Virus record (IMG/VR): IMGVR_UViG_3300020051_000053
Location: 1-33,604 of that record
Length of the DNA: 33,604 bases
From: a virus
Reading direction: 5' to 3' (one strand)
The position numbers and the translations under genes were made by a program. The notes beneath the pieces were generated by a model. The model did no database searches, had not been told where the DNA came from, and worked only from the letters and a program-made list of their open reading frames with translations. How positions within the stretch are numbered: position 1 is the stretch's first letter; the number at the start of each line of letters is the position of its first letter. This document shows positions 1-6,149 of this stretch, piece after piece.

Positions 1-18
1 TAACCAGTGCTGCTGTTT
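1..18. repeat. Terminal identity, copy 1 (circular closure)
   Basis: The first 18 bases of the window are identical to the last 18 (33587-33604). A tail-fibre reading frame continues through the overlap without a shift. I read this as the overlap of a circularly closed assembly, not as a biological repeat. The unique genome is then 33,586 bp. Confidence 0.93.
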
Positions 19-485
19 CTAATCCTACTGCAACTTGGACAACTACTGAGCCTACTACATCAGTATATTCAATAGGAACTTCAAGTGATTTCAATATAAA
101 TGGTGGAGAATATCTAGCCTACTGCTTTGCAGAAAAACAAGGCTTCAGCAAGTTTGGCAAGTATGTCGGCAATGGAAGTACAGATGGTTCATTTATCTAT
201 ACAGGCTTTAAACCTGCTGTGATTATTTTAAAGAGAACAGACTCAGCAAAGAACTGGAATATAATTACAGGTGCAACAATTCAAAAAAATGTAATAGATG
301 AAAGATTTAACCTTAATTTAGGTAATATACAAAGTGAAGGCGATTGGGCAGATTTTGTTTCAAATGGGTTTAAGCTAAGAACCACTAACGCATCTATAAA
401 CGCATCAGGTGGTACATACATTTTTATGGCATTTGCGGAGAACCCTTTTACCACCTCAAGTGGTATACCAACAACAGGAAGATAA
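1..485 (+). CDS. Tail fibre protein, C-terminal part (gene starts at 33028 and crosses the window junction)
   Basis: This is the 3' part of the fibre gene that begins at 33028. Position 1 is the second base of a codon, so the first full codon starts at 3, and the frame stays open to the TAA ending at 485. Joined across the 18-base overlap, the protein is 347 aa. The C-terminal half carries the motif EYLAYCFAEKQGFSKFGKY followed by GNGSTDGSFIYTGFKPAVI and ends FMAFAENPF, a pattern I know from fibre/appendage proteins of marine phages. A GTG at 219 could be mistaken for the start of an 88-aa gene, but homologous-looking sequence continues upstream of it. It closes the fibre array, 18 bp before the next gene. 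The exact receptor role is inferred. Confidence 0.9.
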   Translation, partial: TSAAVSNPTATWTTTEPTTSVYSIGTSSDFNINGGEYLAYCFAEKQGFSKFGKYVGNGSTDGSFIYTGFKPAVIILKRTDSAKNWNIITGATIQKNVIDERFNLNLGNIQSEGDWADFVSNGFKLRTTNASINASGGTYIFMAFAENPFTTSSGIPTTGR

Positions 486-503
486 TATATAATAGGAATT
501 AAT

Positions 504-1079
504 ATGTGGGCATTAGTAGAAAACAATCAAGTAACTCAGGTTTACACCAGACCTAAAGCAATAACCATTGGGGATGTATCTTATCCGCAAAATATCTTTA
601 TGCTTTGGTCTAGCGATGAACTTGAAGCAATAGGTATTTATGAAGTGGTTGTAGATAACAGCAACTTTAAAAATCCATCTTATTACATCAACACGAATCA
701 ATCTTTTGACTTTGCTAACGATGTGGTAACTGCATCTTATGGTACAGCTACACCTAAAGCATTAGACGATACAACTGATCCTGATACTGGTGATGTAACT
801 CATGGTCTTAAATGGAATCACAATCAAGTAATTATCAATCAAGCTTATGGTTTATTACAGCCTAACGATTGGTATGTGGTCAGAGAACAGGAAGCTGGTA
901 CACCCATTCCTGCTGATTGGTCTACTTTTAGAACTGATGTCAGAAGCACAGCAGCAGATATGCAAAGCAAAATTAATGCTTGTACCACAGTCGATGAGTT
1001 AGCAGCTTTGTATGAATACAATGATGCTGAACCACCTGTTAGACCATTAGGCGAGTTTCCAAACCCACCAAGTGCATAA
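504..1079 (+). CDS. Tail-fibre-associated protein (putative fibre assembly chaperone)
   Basis: This 191-aa protein starts at ATG 504 after an AGGAA ribosome-binding site. The N-terminus (MWALVENNQVTQVYTRPKAI) resembles the start of many short phage proteins coded next to fibres. The C-terminal part has the pattern NDWYVVREQEAGTPIPADWSTFR, like the 'W..R.......D...YR' helical segment of tail-fibre assembly chaperones (as in the 122-aa gene at 27681). No signal peptide or membrane segment is seen. It lies directly after the last fibre gene and before the lysis cassette, where a fibre accessory protein is expected. Chaperone versus minor structural protein cannot be settled from sequence. Confidence 0.55.
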   Translation: MWALVENNQVTQVYTRPKAITIGDVSYPQNIFMLWSSDELEAIGIYEVVVDNSNFKNPSYYINTNQSFDFANDVVTASYGTATPKALDDTTDPDTGDVTHGLKWNHNQVIINQAYGLLQPNDWYVVREQEAGTPIPADWSTFRTDVRSTAADMQSKINACTTVDELAALYEYNDAEPPVRPLGEFPNPPSA

Positions 1080-1099
1080 TTATTTATTAGGAGAAAACT

Positions 1100-1348
1100 A
1101 TGACTGAAGAGAGCAAAAACGAAGAACCAATCATCATTACATTTGATGATGTGCCTTACAGGGCATCTGATTTAAACAATGATCAATTACCTTTAGCAAT
1201 AGAGCTAAATAAAGTTGTACCTCAACTAAAACAAATAGAAGAAGATCATACAAGACTATCTTTAATTAAAAATTTATTAATTAAAGAATTTAAACGTAGC
1301 TTAGAGGTGGAAACACCAGAAGATACACAACCAGAGGAATCTGAATAA
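1100..1348 (+). CDS. Small acidic phage protein, DUF6447-like
   Basis: This 82-aa protein has a good ribosome-binding site (AGGAG, 7 bases before ATG 1100). It opens with an acidic stretch, then IIITFDDVPYRASDLNNDQLPLAIELN and a helical, probably coiled-coil segment, and ends in an acidic tail. The 'ITxDxxxYxxxDLxxexxxxi' plan is common in small marine-phage proteins near fibre and lysis genes (DUF6447-like by recollection, not searched). Its TAA overlaps the ATG of the next gene by one base (TAATG), so translation is probably coupled to the lysis cassette. Function unknown. Confidence 0.6.
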   Translation: MTEESKNEEPIIITFDDVPYRASDLNNDQLPLAIELNKVVPQLKQIEEDHTRLSLIKNLLIKEFKRSLEVETPEDTQPEESE

Positions 1349-1437
1349 TGGACTTACTTACAATTATTAATTCAATCGCAATCGTTTTTCTTATGTGGCA
1401 ACACAAAGAAGATATCAAAAAAATATTCAAATCATAA
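1348..1437 (+). CDS. 29-aa single-span membrane microprotein
   Basis: This short reading frame encodes MDLLTIINSIAIVFLMWQ plus a basic tail (HKEDIKKIFKS), i.e. one hydrophobic segment with a positively charged end. It is joined to both neighbours by TAATG overlaps (ATG at 1348-1350 within the previous stop, TAA at 1435-1437 overlapping the next ATG). The unbroken coupling and placement before the holin and endolysin suggest a lysis-related peptide such as a holin modulator, but that role is inferred from context. Confidence 0.5.
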   Translation: MDLLTIINSIAIVFLMWQHKEDIKKIFKS

Positions 1438-1643
1438 TGCCTAACTCCAAGCCAACAGCAGCAACAGTTCATACGGAGCTTGTTCGTCATGAAACTGAAT
1501 GTGCTGAACGCTGGAGAACCAATTTCAAACAACTAGACAAACTAGAAGCATCTATCACCAGAATGATGTGGTGGATGATTGGTGGTCTTACAACCATAGG
1601 TGCTAGTTTGTTGACCTTAACTCTAAGGACTCTATTCACATAA
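1437..1643 (+). CDS. Tail-anchored small membrane protein, XhlA-like lysis protein
   Basis: A longer frame opens at 1395, but ATG 1437 is chosen because it forms the TAATG coupling used throughout this cluster. The 68-aa product has a charged helix (HTELVRHETECAERWRTNFKQLDKLEASI) followed by one C-terminal membrane segment (MMWWMIGGLTTIGASLLTLTL). This plan matches XhlA/haemolysin-type accessory lysis proteins: a short cytoplasmic coiled coil ahead of a tail anchor. Its stop overlaps the ATG of the holin gene. No separate spanin pair was recognised. Confidence 0.6.
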   Translation: MPNSKPTAATVHTELVRHETECAERWRTNFKQLDKLEASITRMMWWMIGGLTTIGASLLTLTLRTLFT

Positions 1644-2119
1644 TGAAATTCAACAAAATTAAAAGCTTGATAGGTGGCTTAGTGCCAACGATTGCTGCTG
1701 GCATGGGCTCACCTGTTGCTGGCATGGCTGTGAACATGGTGGCTGATGCACTAGGTTGCAAGCCAGAGCCTAGATCAATAGAGCAAGCTTTAGGTGATGC
1801 AACACCAGAGCAACTCATTAGACTCAAAGCAGCAGAGCAAGAGTTTGAAGTGCAAATGAAACAAATGGACATAGATGTTTTTGCTCTTGAGACTCAAGAC
1901 ATACAAGATGCTAGAAGCAAATTTGGTAACGATTGGACTCCTAAAGTCTTGGGCTTACTTTCAATGATTGGCTTTATGGGTTACATCTTTTTTATTACAG
2001 CTTTTCCAATTGATGACAGCTCTGACGATATTGTCATGCTGATCATTGGATCATTAACAGGTATAGCTACAGCAGTTATATCTTTTTACTTTGGAGCTAG
2101 TAATAAAAAGGAGAAATAA
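1643..2119 (+). CDS. Holin, three-TM gene-transfer-release type
   Basis: This 158-aa protein resembles the 3-TM holin family first named for gene-transfer-agent release. The N-terminal hydrophobic segment spans about residues 9-35 (LIGGLVPTIAAGMGSPVAGM). A soluble middle region contains ALGDATPEQLIRLKAAEQEF and an acidic helix. Two further membrane segments lie at about 103-118 and 128-150 (VLGLLSMIGFMGYIFFITAF; IVMLIIGSLTGIATAVISFYF), with a KKEK basic tail. The 'TPEQL..LK.AE.EF' signature is characteristic. It would permeabilise the inner membrane and release the endolysin, whose ATG overlaps its stop codon by one base. Confidence 0.85.
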   Translation: MKFNKIKSLIGGLVPTIAAGMGSPVAGMAVNMVADALGCKPEPRSIEQALGDATPEQLIRLKAAEQEFEVQMKQMDIDVFALETQDIQDARSKFGNDWTPKVLGLLSMIGFMGYIFFITAFPIDDSSDDIVMLIIGSLTGIATAVISFYFGASNKKEK

Positions 2120-2568
2120 TGTACGCTTTTATGCATCAAGAAGATAAACATTTCGATAGAGATTTAATTAAAAAAAGACTAATAGATTTTGAGGGCTTAG
2201 TCCTCAAGTCCTACGTTTGCCCCACAGGATATACCAGCGTGGGCGTGGGTAGGAATCTTGAGACCAATGGCATCACAGAAGAAGAAGCCATGTATCTGCT
2301 TAACAATGACATCAGCACAGTCATCAAGAAATTAGACAAGCACTGGATAACTTGGCGTAAGTTACCCATCACTGCTCAATACGTCTGCATAGACCTAGTA
2401 TTTAATATGGGCATCAACACATTCATGTCATTTAGAAAAACCAGAGCTTACATGGAAATGGAAGAATGGGAAAAAGCAGGAGATGAACTGCTTGATTCTA
2501 AATATGCAGAACAAGTAGGCAGACGTGCCATATTCAACTCGGAACAGTTAAAAAGCTGCAAGGAATGA
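2119..2568 (+). CDS. Endolysin, T4-lysozyme-like muramidase (GH24)
   Basis: This 149-aa protein is close in length to T4 lysozyme (164 aa). The active-site region reads F-E25-G-L-V-L-K-S-Y-V-C34-P-T-G-Y-T-S40-V-G-V-G, i.e. the family spacing E-8-D/C-5-T with Cys in the Asp20 position and Ser in the Thr26 position of T4 lysozyme. The downstream WRKLPITAQYVCIDLVFNMG segment fits the conserved 'q...l.dl.FN.G' helix, and QVGRRAIFNSEQL matches the C-terminal 'GR..R...E..L' motif. It hydrolyses the N-acetylmuramic acid/N-acetylglucosamine bond. No signal peptide or SAR domain is seen, so it should depend on the upstream holin. Confidence 0.9.
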   Translation: MYAFMHQEDKHFDRDLIKKRLIDFEGLVLKSYVCPTGYTSVGVGRNLETNGITEEEAMYLLNNDISTVIKKLDKHWITWRKLPITAQYVCIDLVFNMGINTFMSFRKTRAYMEMEEWEKAGDELLDSKYAEQVGRRAIFNSEQLKSCKE

Positions 2569-2572
2569 TCTA

Positions 2573-2974
2573 ATGTCCAGCCCTAAATCTGTTGGGGATT
2601 TTGGCGAATATTTAGCAGCAGCATACTTGTCTCTGGTTGATGAGATCACGACAGTCCTTGTCGTACCTCATGGAGCTTCAGCAGATATCATCTTTGAATA
2701 CAAACTTGAGCTGTATCGTTGCCAAGTTAAAACTGCATCCAAGATAGAAAAGACTAGACAGAACTGGCGTTTTGATCTTAGGCGTGGGCTTCATGCTAAA
2801 GACAGAACCTATAAACGTAACAGCATTGATCTATTCGCTCTGGTATCTCTTGGGCATCAGAACGTGGTATTCATGCTGCCACAAACCAAAAACCAAATCA
2901 CCATCTCTGATGAGCATATGAAAAACAACGATGCTCTGAAAAACTTGCAAAATATTATCTCTGAAATTAATTAA
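2573..2974 (+). CDS. PD-(D/E)XK nuclease-like protein
   Basis: This 133-aa protein begins VGDFGEYLAAAYL (E12), followed by a strand with D38 in SADIIFEY and then CQVKTASK (Q51-x-K53). This E...D...QxK plan is that of small PD-(D/E)XK enzymes related to archaeal Holliday resolvases and group-I-intron endonuclease-like proteins. The later SIDLFALVSLGHQNVVFMLP strands fit the same fold. The gene follows the endolysin by 4 bases and is the last gene before the promoter at 2983. It could be a junction-resolving or degradative nuclease; Q replacing the acidic residue of motif III is seen in active relatives. Substrate unknown. Confidence 0.7.
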   Translation: MSSPKSVGDFGEYLAAAYLSLVDEITTVLVVPHGASADIIFEYKLELYRCQVKTASKIEKTRQNWRFDLRRGLHAKDRTYKRNSIDLFALVSLGHQNVVFMLPQTKNQITISDEHMKNNDALKNLQNIISEIN

Positions 2975-2982
2975 AATAATTG

Positions 2983-3012
2983 TTTACATATATATCTAAA
3001 TATTTGTATAAT
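2983..3012 (+). promoter_or_regulatory. Sigma-70-type promoter for the early/replication operon
   Basis: TTTACA (2983-2988) and a perfect TATAAT (3007-3012) are separated by 18 bases, in the only intergenic space between the lysis block and the replication block. The 35 bases from the -10 box to the ATG at 3042 closely match the leader of the gene at 14050 (TGTATAAT, then TTATTCATTATTAAA, then GGAGATAAA). This suggests two co-regulated promoters. Confidence 0.7.
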
Positions 3013-3041
3013 AGGTTATTCATTATTAAATAGGAGATAAA

Positions 3042-3278
3042 ATGAAATACACAAAAGAAGAAATAAAACACAGAAATGAACTAAGAGCGTTTTTGATTGT
3101 TGATGGCAAAAAAGCATTTATACAACAATATGGTGAAGATATTTATGAAGATATATGGTCAGAAATTGTTGCCTTTGCTTCTAAAATTCAAGACCCTGAT
3201 CAAAGATTAACCTACTTAGAATGTTGGGGCATCCCATACAAACTGGGTGGTGCTGACTGCTCAACAGATTGGGCATAG
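3042..3278 (+). CDS. Hypothetical protein, first gene of the early operon
   Basis: This 78-aa protein has a strong ribosome-binding site (AGGAGA, 5 bases before ATG). It is lysine- and glutamate-rich with mostly helical character (MKYTKEEIKHRNELRAFLIVDGKKAF), followed by QYGEDIYEDIWSEIVAF and a C-terminal LECWGIPYKLGG. I do not recognise a family. As the first gene behind a consensus promoter and followed by a strong hairpin, it is probably highly expressed early and may be a host-takeover protein; that role is inference from position only. Confidence 0.7.
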   Translation: MKYTKEEIKHRNELRAFLIVDGKKAFIQQYGEDIYEDIWSEIVAFASKIQDPDQRLTYLECWGIPYKLGGADCSTDWA

Positions 3279-3293
3279 CCTAACCCACCCCAC

Positions 3294-3328
3294 CAGTAAC
3301 AAGCTCCTTCATTGGGGCTTTTACTGGT
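3294..3328 (+). terminator. Strong stem-loop between early genes (attenuator/terminator-like)
   Basis: CCAGTAA (3294-3300) pairs with TTACTGG (3322-3328), and AAGCTCC (3302-3308) pairs with GGGGCTT (3315-3321) with one G-U. Together they form a 14-bp stem with a single bulged C and a TTCATT loop. The T-run is short and partly inside the stem, with ATTTTTTAT only 13 bases downstream, so it may attenuate rather than fully terminate. The AAGCTCC..GGGGCTT core resembles the terminator at 14641. Confidence 0.6.
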
Positions 3329-3358
3329 AGAACTAACTCATTTTTTATAGGAGATAAA

Positions 3359-3787
3359 ATGAAAAAATCAAATTGGGAAACAGAAACTTGCACACGTTGT
3401 GGTGGCACTGGTAAATATAGCTCTCATATTCTTTATGGAAGAAGATGTTTTAAATGTGGTGGAGCTAAAATTACTTTAACCAGAAGGGGTAAAGCTGCAC
3501 ATAAATATTATCATGAGTCATTAAGAACTGACCCCTCTAAAGTAAGGGTAGGAGATTACCTTTTTGCTGATATGAAAAATGGTTGGTTTAAAGTTAAAGA
3601 AATAACAATAGAATTTGATAGATTTGAATTTAAATGTGAGGGTGGATATAACTTAGGTGCTAAACATCCTGTTAAAAGCACAACAGGTCAGGAAGAGCTT
3701 AATGAAAAGGTAGCCAAAGCTCAAGAATATCAGTCTAAGCTTGGCAAACATGGCAAAGTATTAAAAAAATATATTGAGGTAGCGTAA
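3359..3787 (+). CDS. Zinc-ribbon protein with DnaJ-type CxxCGG motifs
   Basis: This 142-aa protein has two cysteine pairs near the N-terminus: C11-x2-C14 in CTRCGGTGK and C30-x2-C33 in CFKCGGA. They form one zinc-binding unit like half a DnaJ central domain. A basic stretch follows (TRRGKAAHKYYHES), then a beta-rich domain (VRVGDYLFADMKNGWFKVKEITIE), so DNA or RNA binding is plausible. Its ribosome-binding site (TAGGAGATAAAATG) is nearly identical to those of 3042 and 14050. Its stop overlaps the next start (TAATG). Exact function unknown. Confidence 0.75.
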   Translation: MKKSNWETETCTRCGGTGKYSSHILYGRRCFKCGGAKITLTRRGKAAHKYYHESLRTDPSKVRVGDYLFADMKNGWFKVKEITIEFDRFEFKCEGGYNLGAKHPVKSTTGQEELNEKVAKAQEYQSKLGKHGKVLKKYIEVA

Positions 3788-3945
3788 TGAGTAAGAAATT
3801 AATTACTAATGTAGGGGGCGTTAAAATTGTGGCTGACAACCATAAGGAATTTATCGCTAAAATTAAGCTGGCATTAAAGTGCCAGCAGAACCATCGAATC
3901 TTCAAGCAAGAAGAATTTAGATTAACCAGAGGGGAGCAGAGATGA
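3787..3945 (+). CDS. Small basic hypothetical protein (52 aa)
   Basis: The frame begins at ATG 3787 in a TAATG overlap with the preceding gene and ends in TGA at 3943-3945, which overlaps the next ATG (3942) in an ATGA junction. The product is basic and mixed strand/helix (MSKKLITNVGGVKIVADNHK, then a Lys/Gln/Arg-rich tail). Tight overlaps on both sides support that it is translated. No family recognised. Confidence 0.55.
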   Translation: MSKKLITNVGGVKIVADNHKEFIAKIKLALKCQQNHRIFKQEEFRLTRGEQR

Positions 3946-4112
3946 ACATTACTTTAAATAAAATCAATGAAATTATTTATTATTATGAGCATGATCTTAA
4001 AAGACGCGAGCCTTTCAATAATCTTGGGATACCCTGTGTTCCTTTTTCACATTATAAAATTATGATTCAAGCTTTAAGAGTAGCAAAAGAGGTGATAGAA
4101 AATGGTAAGTAA
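3942..4112 (+). CDS. Small hypothetical protein (56 aa)
   Basis: The frame starts at ATG 3942 and ends in TAA at 4110-4112, overlapping the start of the exonuclease gene by 11 bases. A GGGGAG ribosome-binding site lies just upstream (3931-3936). The product is helical with an aromatic patch (MNITLNKINEIIYYYEHDLK) and the segment FSHYKIMIQALRVAKEVIENG. No family recognised. It fills what would otherwise be a gap between the zinc-ribbon gene and the exonuclease. Confidence 0.55.
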   Translation: MNITLNKINEIIYYYEHDLKRREPFNNLGIPCVPFSHYKIMIQALRVAKEVIENGK

Positions 4113-5070
4113 ACTAACTAGAGATGATGGCTCTTCAGCATCAGGGATTGCACAGGCTATGAACAAAAGCCCATATGGAACTAGAAATGAACTGTTACAA
4201 AAACACATCAGAGCCAAGCATGGCAAGAATGTTAGGTTTGACCAGAACACTGCTATGGAGCTAGGAGACTTCTTTGAAGATGGCATCATTAGATTTGCAG
4301 CTAAGAAGATGGGGCTGACTGATGTGGTTACTGTATTTCCAGAAGCTTTCACCCATCCATTTTTTCCAGTTGAATGTTCTTTAGATGGAACAGCAATGGC
4401 AAATGATTTAACTTTTAAGGATCATCCAGAGATGGGTATTTATGTTCCAGACCATGAGCACATTACTATTAATGGCAAGGGCATCATTGAGTGTAAGTTA
4501 ACCAAAGATTATCCAAAGGATCATCCTGAAGATTGGCGTGGTTGGATTCAGCTTAAGACTCAAGTTGAGATCACTGGCTGCTCTTGGGGTATGCTGGTGA
4601 TCTTTAGTCATGCAGCCAATGAGATTAGATACTTCTTTTATCAACGTGATCCAGCCTTTAGCGAGGAGCTAAGAATACTTACTGAAGATTGGCAACAAAG
4701 AGTTAAAACAGAAACTTACTTTAACCCTGAAACTTCTGATGATGCTTATGTCATGTTTGAAGATATCCCAGTGGCTGAGGATGTTTTGGAAATGGAAGAA
4801 CACTTTACAGCTATGATTGCAAGGCATGAAAACATTGATGCTGAGATTAAAGAGCTAAAAGAAGAACAGGACTGTATACAAACTGCATTGATGGAAAAGA
4901 TAGCCAATCATGAAAAAGCTGTTTGTGGCTCATACAGTCTTGACTGGGGCTACATTAATTATAAGGCTACACCTGAAAAGGTAGTGCCTGCTAAGGAAGC
5001 CAGAAGCGTTAGACGTAAGCAGGTGAGGATTAAGGATCGAGGGGCAGCAGACTTGAAGGGAGCGTTATAA
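4102..5070 (+). CDS. YqaJ-type viral recombinase (PD-(D/E)XK exonuclease)
   Basis: This 322-aa protein has an N-terminal 'SASGIAQAMNKSPYGTRNELL' segment typical of YqaJ/lambda-exonuclease-like proteins ('g.Sg...a...spy.s..el'). Acidic residues follow in TAMELGDFFEDGI, then D95 in VECSLDGTA, E130-x-K132 in KGIIECKLT, and the Gln-helix WIQLKTQVEITGCSWGMLVI. These are the PD-(D/E)XK elements plus the downstream Q of motif IV. A C-terminal helical segment (about 230-280) is probably coiled-coil. The enzyme would resect 5' ends of linear double-stranded DNA for single-strand-annealing recombination. No RecT/Erf/Beta annealing partner was recognised; the SSB at 6150 is the only single-strand-binding candidate. 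Confidence 0.85.
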   Translation: MVSKLTRDDGSSASGIAQAMNKSPYGTRNELLQKHIRAKHGKNVRFDQNTAMELGDFFEDGIIRFAAKKMGLTDVVTVFPEAFTHPFFPVECSLDGTAMANDLTFKDHPEMGIYVPDHEHITINGKGIIECKLTKDYPKDHPEDWRGWIQLKTQVEITGCSWGMLVIFSHAANEIRYFFYQRDPAFSEELRILTEDWQQRVKTETYFNPETSDDAYVMFEDIPVAEDVLEMEEHFTAMIARHENIDAEIKELKEEQDCIQTALMEKIANHEKAVCGSYSLDWGYINYKATPEKVVPAKEARSVRRKQVRIKDRGAADLKGAL

Positions 5071-5125
5071 GGAGAGTTTTGCCACTGCCCAAAAATATTA
5101 TAGAATAAACATGGAGAGTTTAGAT

Positions 5126-5320
5126 ATGAAAACAGCAATAAAAAACAAAAGAAATAAGTTGACAGAACGTACAACTACCCAAGCTATTTGGGTGGACTCA
5201 GAGATACACCAGTTGCTAAAAGAGCATCAGGTGATGTCTAGGAGCACAAGAAGTCTAGGTGAGTTAGCAGCCCATTACATTAAGCTAGGTATTTGTGATG
5301 CTAGGAGTCAGGAGAAATGA
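5126..5320 (+). CDS. Small ribbon-helix-helix-like regulator
   Basis: An ATG at 5111 opens the frame, but ATG 5126 is preferred because GGAGAG (5114-5119) sits 6 bases before it, whereas 5111 has no ribosome-binding site. The 64-aa product has a basic N-terminus, then TTTQAIWVDSEIHQLLKEH (a strand followed by a helix, as in Arc/MetJ proteins) and SLGELAAHYIKLGI (second helix). This layout suggests a dimeric ribbon-helix-helix DNA binder, possibly a transcriptional regulator. It is followed by an ATGA overlap with the next gene. A weak promoter-like TTGCCA-16-TAGAAT lies in the 55-bp gap upstream. Confidence 0.5.
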   Translation: MKTAIKNKRNKLTERTTTQAIWVDSEIHQLLKEHQVMSRSTRSLGELAAHYIKLGICDARSQEK

Positions 5321-5559
5321 CTCAGTATGATCAAGTAGTCAGGTTGCAGGCATTAAAGAATGATGTCTATGAGTGGGCTAAAAGAATTAAGTCTCATTAT
5401 ATGCAAACTAGATATGGTGATGGTTACTATGAGATAACCTTTAACGATGACTCCAGAGAGGTTATGTACAACGATGGAACAGTTAAAACCACAGATTCAC
5501 CCCATAACTTTGAGCAGCTTGTTAGATTGTACGAGCAAGATCATGGTGAGCAGTGGTAA
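5317..5559 (+). CDS. Hypothetical protein (80 aa)
   Basis: It starts in an ATGA overlap with the previous stop, preceded by an AGGAGA ribosome-binding site. The product has an N-terminal helix (QVVRLQALKNDVYEWAKRI), then a beta-hairpin-like segment (GDGYYEITFNDDSREVMYND) and a final helix. I do not recognise it, although such helix/hairpin proteins are common beside phage recombination genes. It overlaps the resolvase-like gene by 7 bases. Confidence 0.65.
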   Translation: MTQYDQVVRLQALKNDVYEWAKRIKSHYMQTRYGDGYYEITFNDDSREVMYNDGTVKTTDSPHNFEQLVRLYEQDHGEQW

Positions 5560-5969
5560 ATTCCAGAAACAAGGGTGCAGCTTTTGAGCGTAGTATCGTT
5601 AAGCTGATTAATGACTTTTGTGAGAAACGTGGATTTGATGAAACTGTTAAAAGGAATCTTGATCAATACCAGAATAAAGGCATGGCTGATATCTACTGGC
5701 GTAATTTTGCAATTGAGTGCAAGTGTTATGCAGGGAAAGGATCAACCTTTGCCCAAGAGAAATGGTGGGCTCAAGCTTGCGAAAGTGCTGGAGATACATT
5801 GATTCCAGTATTGATTTATAAATACAATCGCAACAAGCCAAGATATGTATTACCAGCAGCTTTAATGTTTAAAGATGTGCCATTGAGCAATCAAAGCGTA
5901 ATTGTGGGCTATGTTGATGACTTGTGTAATGACATTGATGTAATATTAAATCATGCACATAATATTTGA
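5553..5969 (+). CDS. Holliday-junction-resolvase-like PD-(D/E)XK nuclease
   Basis: This 138-aa protein is read from GTG 5553 (MVNSRNKGAAFERSIVKLI). The RNKG..FE opening is typical of phage resolvase-like nucleases. Catalytic-site residues are visible as E12, D46 in KGMADIYW, and E55-x-K57 in FAIECKCYA. EKWWAQACESAGDTLIPVLIYK then matches the usual 'W..q....a....p.li.k' segment. A role in resolving branched DNA before packaging is likely. It sits between the exonuclease and SSB genes, consistent with a recombination module. The 63-aa frame inside it (5611) is a shadow. Confidence 0.8.
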   Translation: MVNSRNKGAAFERSIVKLINDFCEKRGFDETVKRNLDQYQNKGMADIYWRNFAIECKCYAGKGSTFAQEKWWAQACESAGDTLIPVLIYKYNRNKPRYVLPAALMFKDVPLSNQSVIVGYVDDLCNDIDVILNHAHNI

Positions 5970-6132
5970 TGACGATTTTGAAGAGTTTTGCTTCCGCAAG
6001 TATCAGAACTATCTGTTAGGAGCTGAAGCATTAGGGATCACCGATGTCGGTGATTTTTGGAGCTACAAGACTAGGAACATTGAAAGTCTTGAAGCAGAAT
6101 ATAACGAAGGTGCAGACAGAGTTTTGCACTGA
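5953..6132 (+). CDS. Small acidic hypothetical protein (59 aa)
   Basis: The frame begins at ATG 5953, overlapping the resolvase gene by 17 bases, and ends in TGA at 6130-6132, 17 bases before the SSB start. The product (MHIIFDDDFEEFCFRKYQNY, then LLGAEALGITDVGDFWSYKT) is acidic and helical. It fills the gap exactly and uses the same strand and packing density as its neighbours. There is no clear ribosome-binding site, so it would depend on coupling. No family recognised. Confidence 0.5.
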   Translation: MHIIFDDDFEEFCFRKYQNYLLGAEALGITDVGDFWSYKTRNIESLEAEYNEGADRVLH

Positions 6133-6149
6133 TTTTAAAGGAGCGTACT

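Noticed and set aside
219-485. 88-aa ORF starting at GTG 219 as a separate gene
   Set aside because: The frame and the family pattern extend upstream to the window start and, via the 18-base overlap, to ATG 33028. It is the C-terminus of the fibre gene.
5611-5802. 63-aa + strand ORF inside the resolvase-like gene
   Set aside because: It is a frame shadow: the overlapping 138-aa frame contains the complete nuclease motif set.
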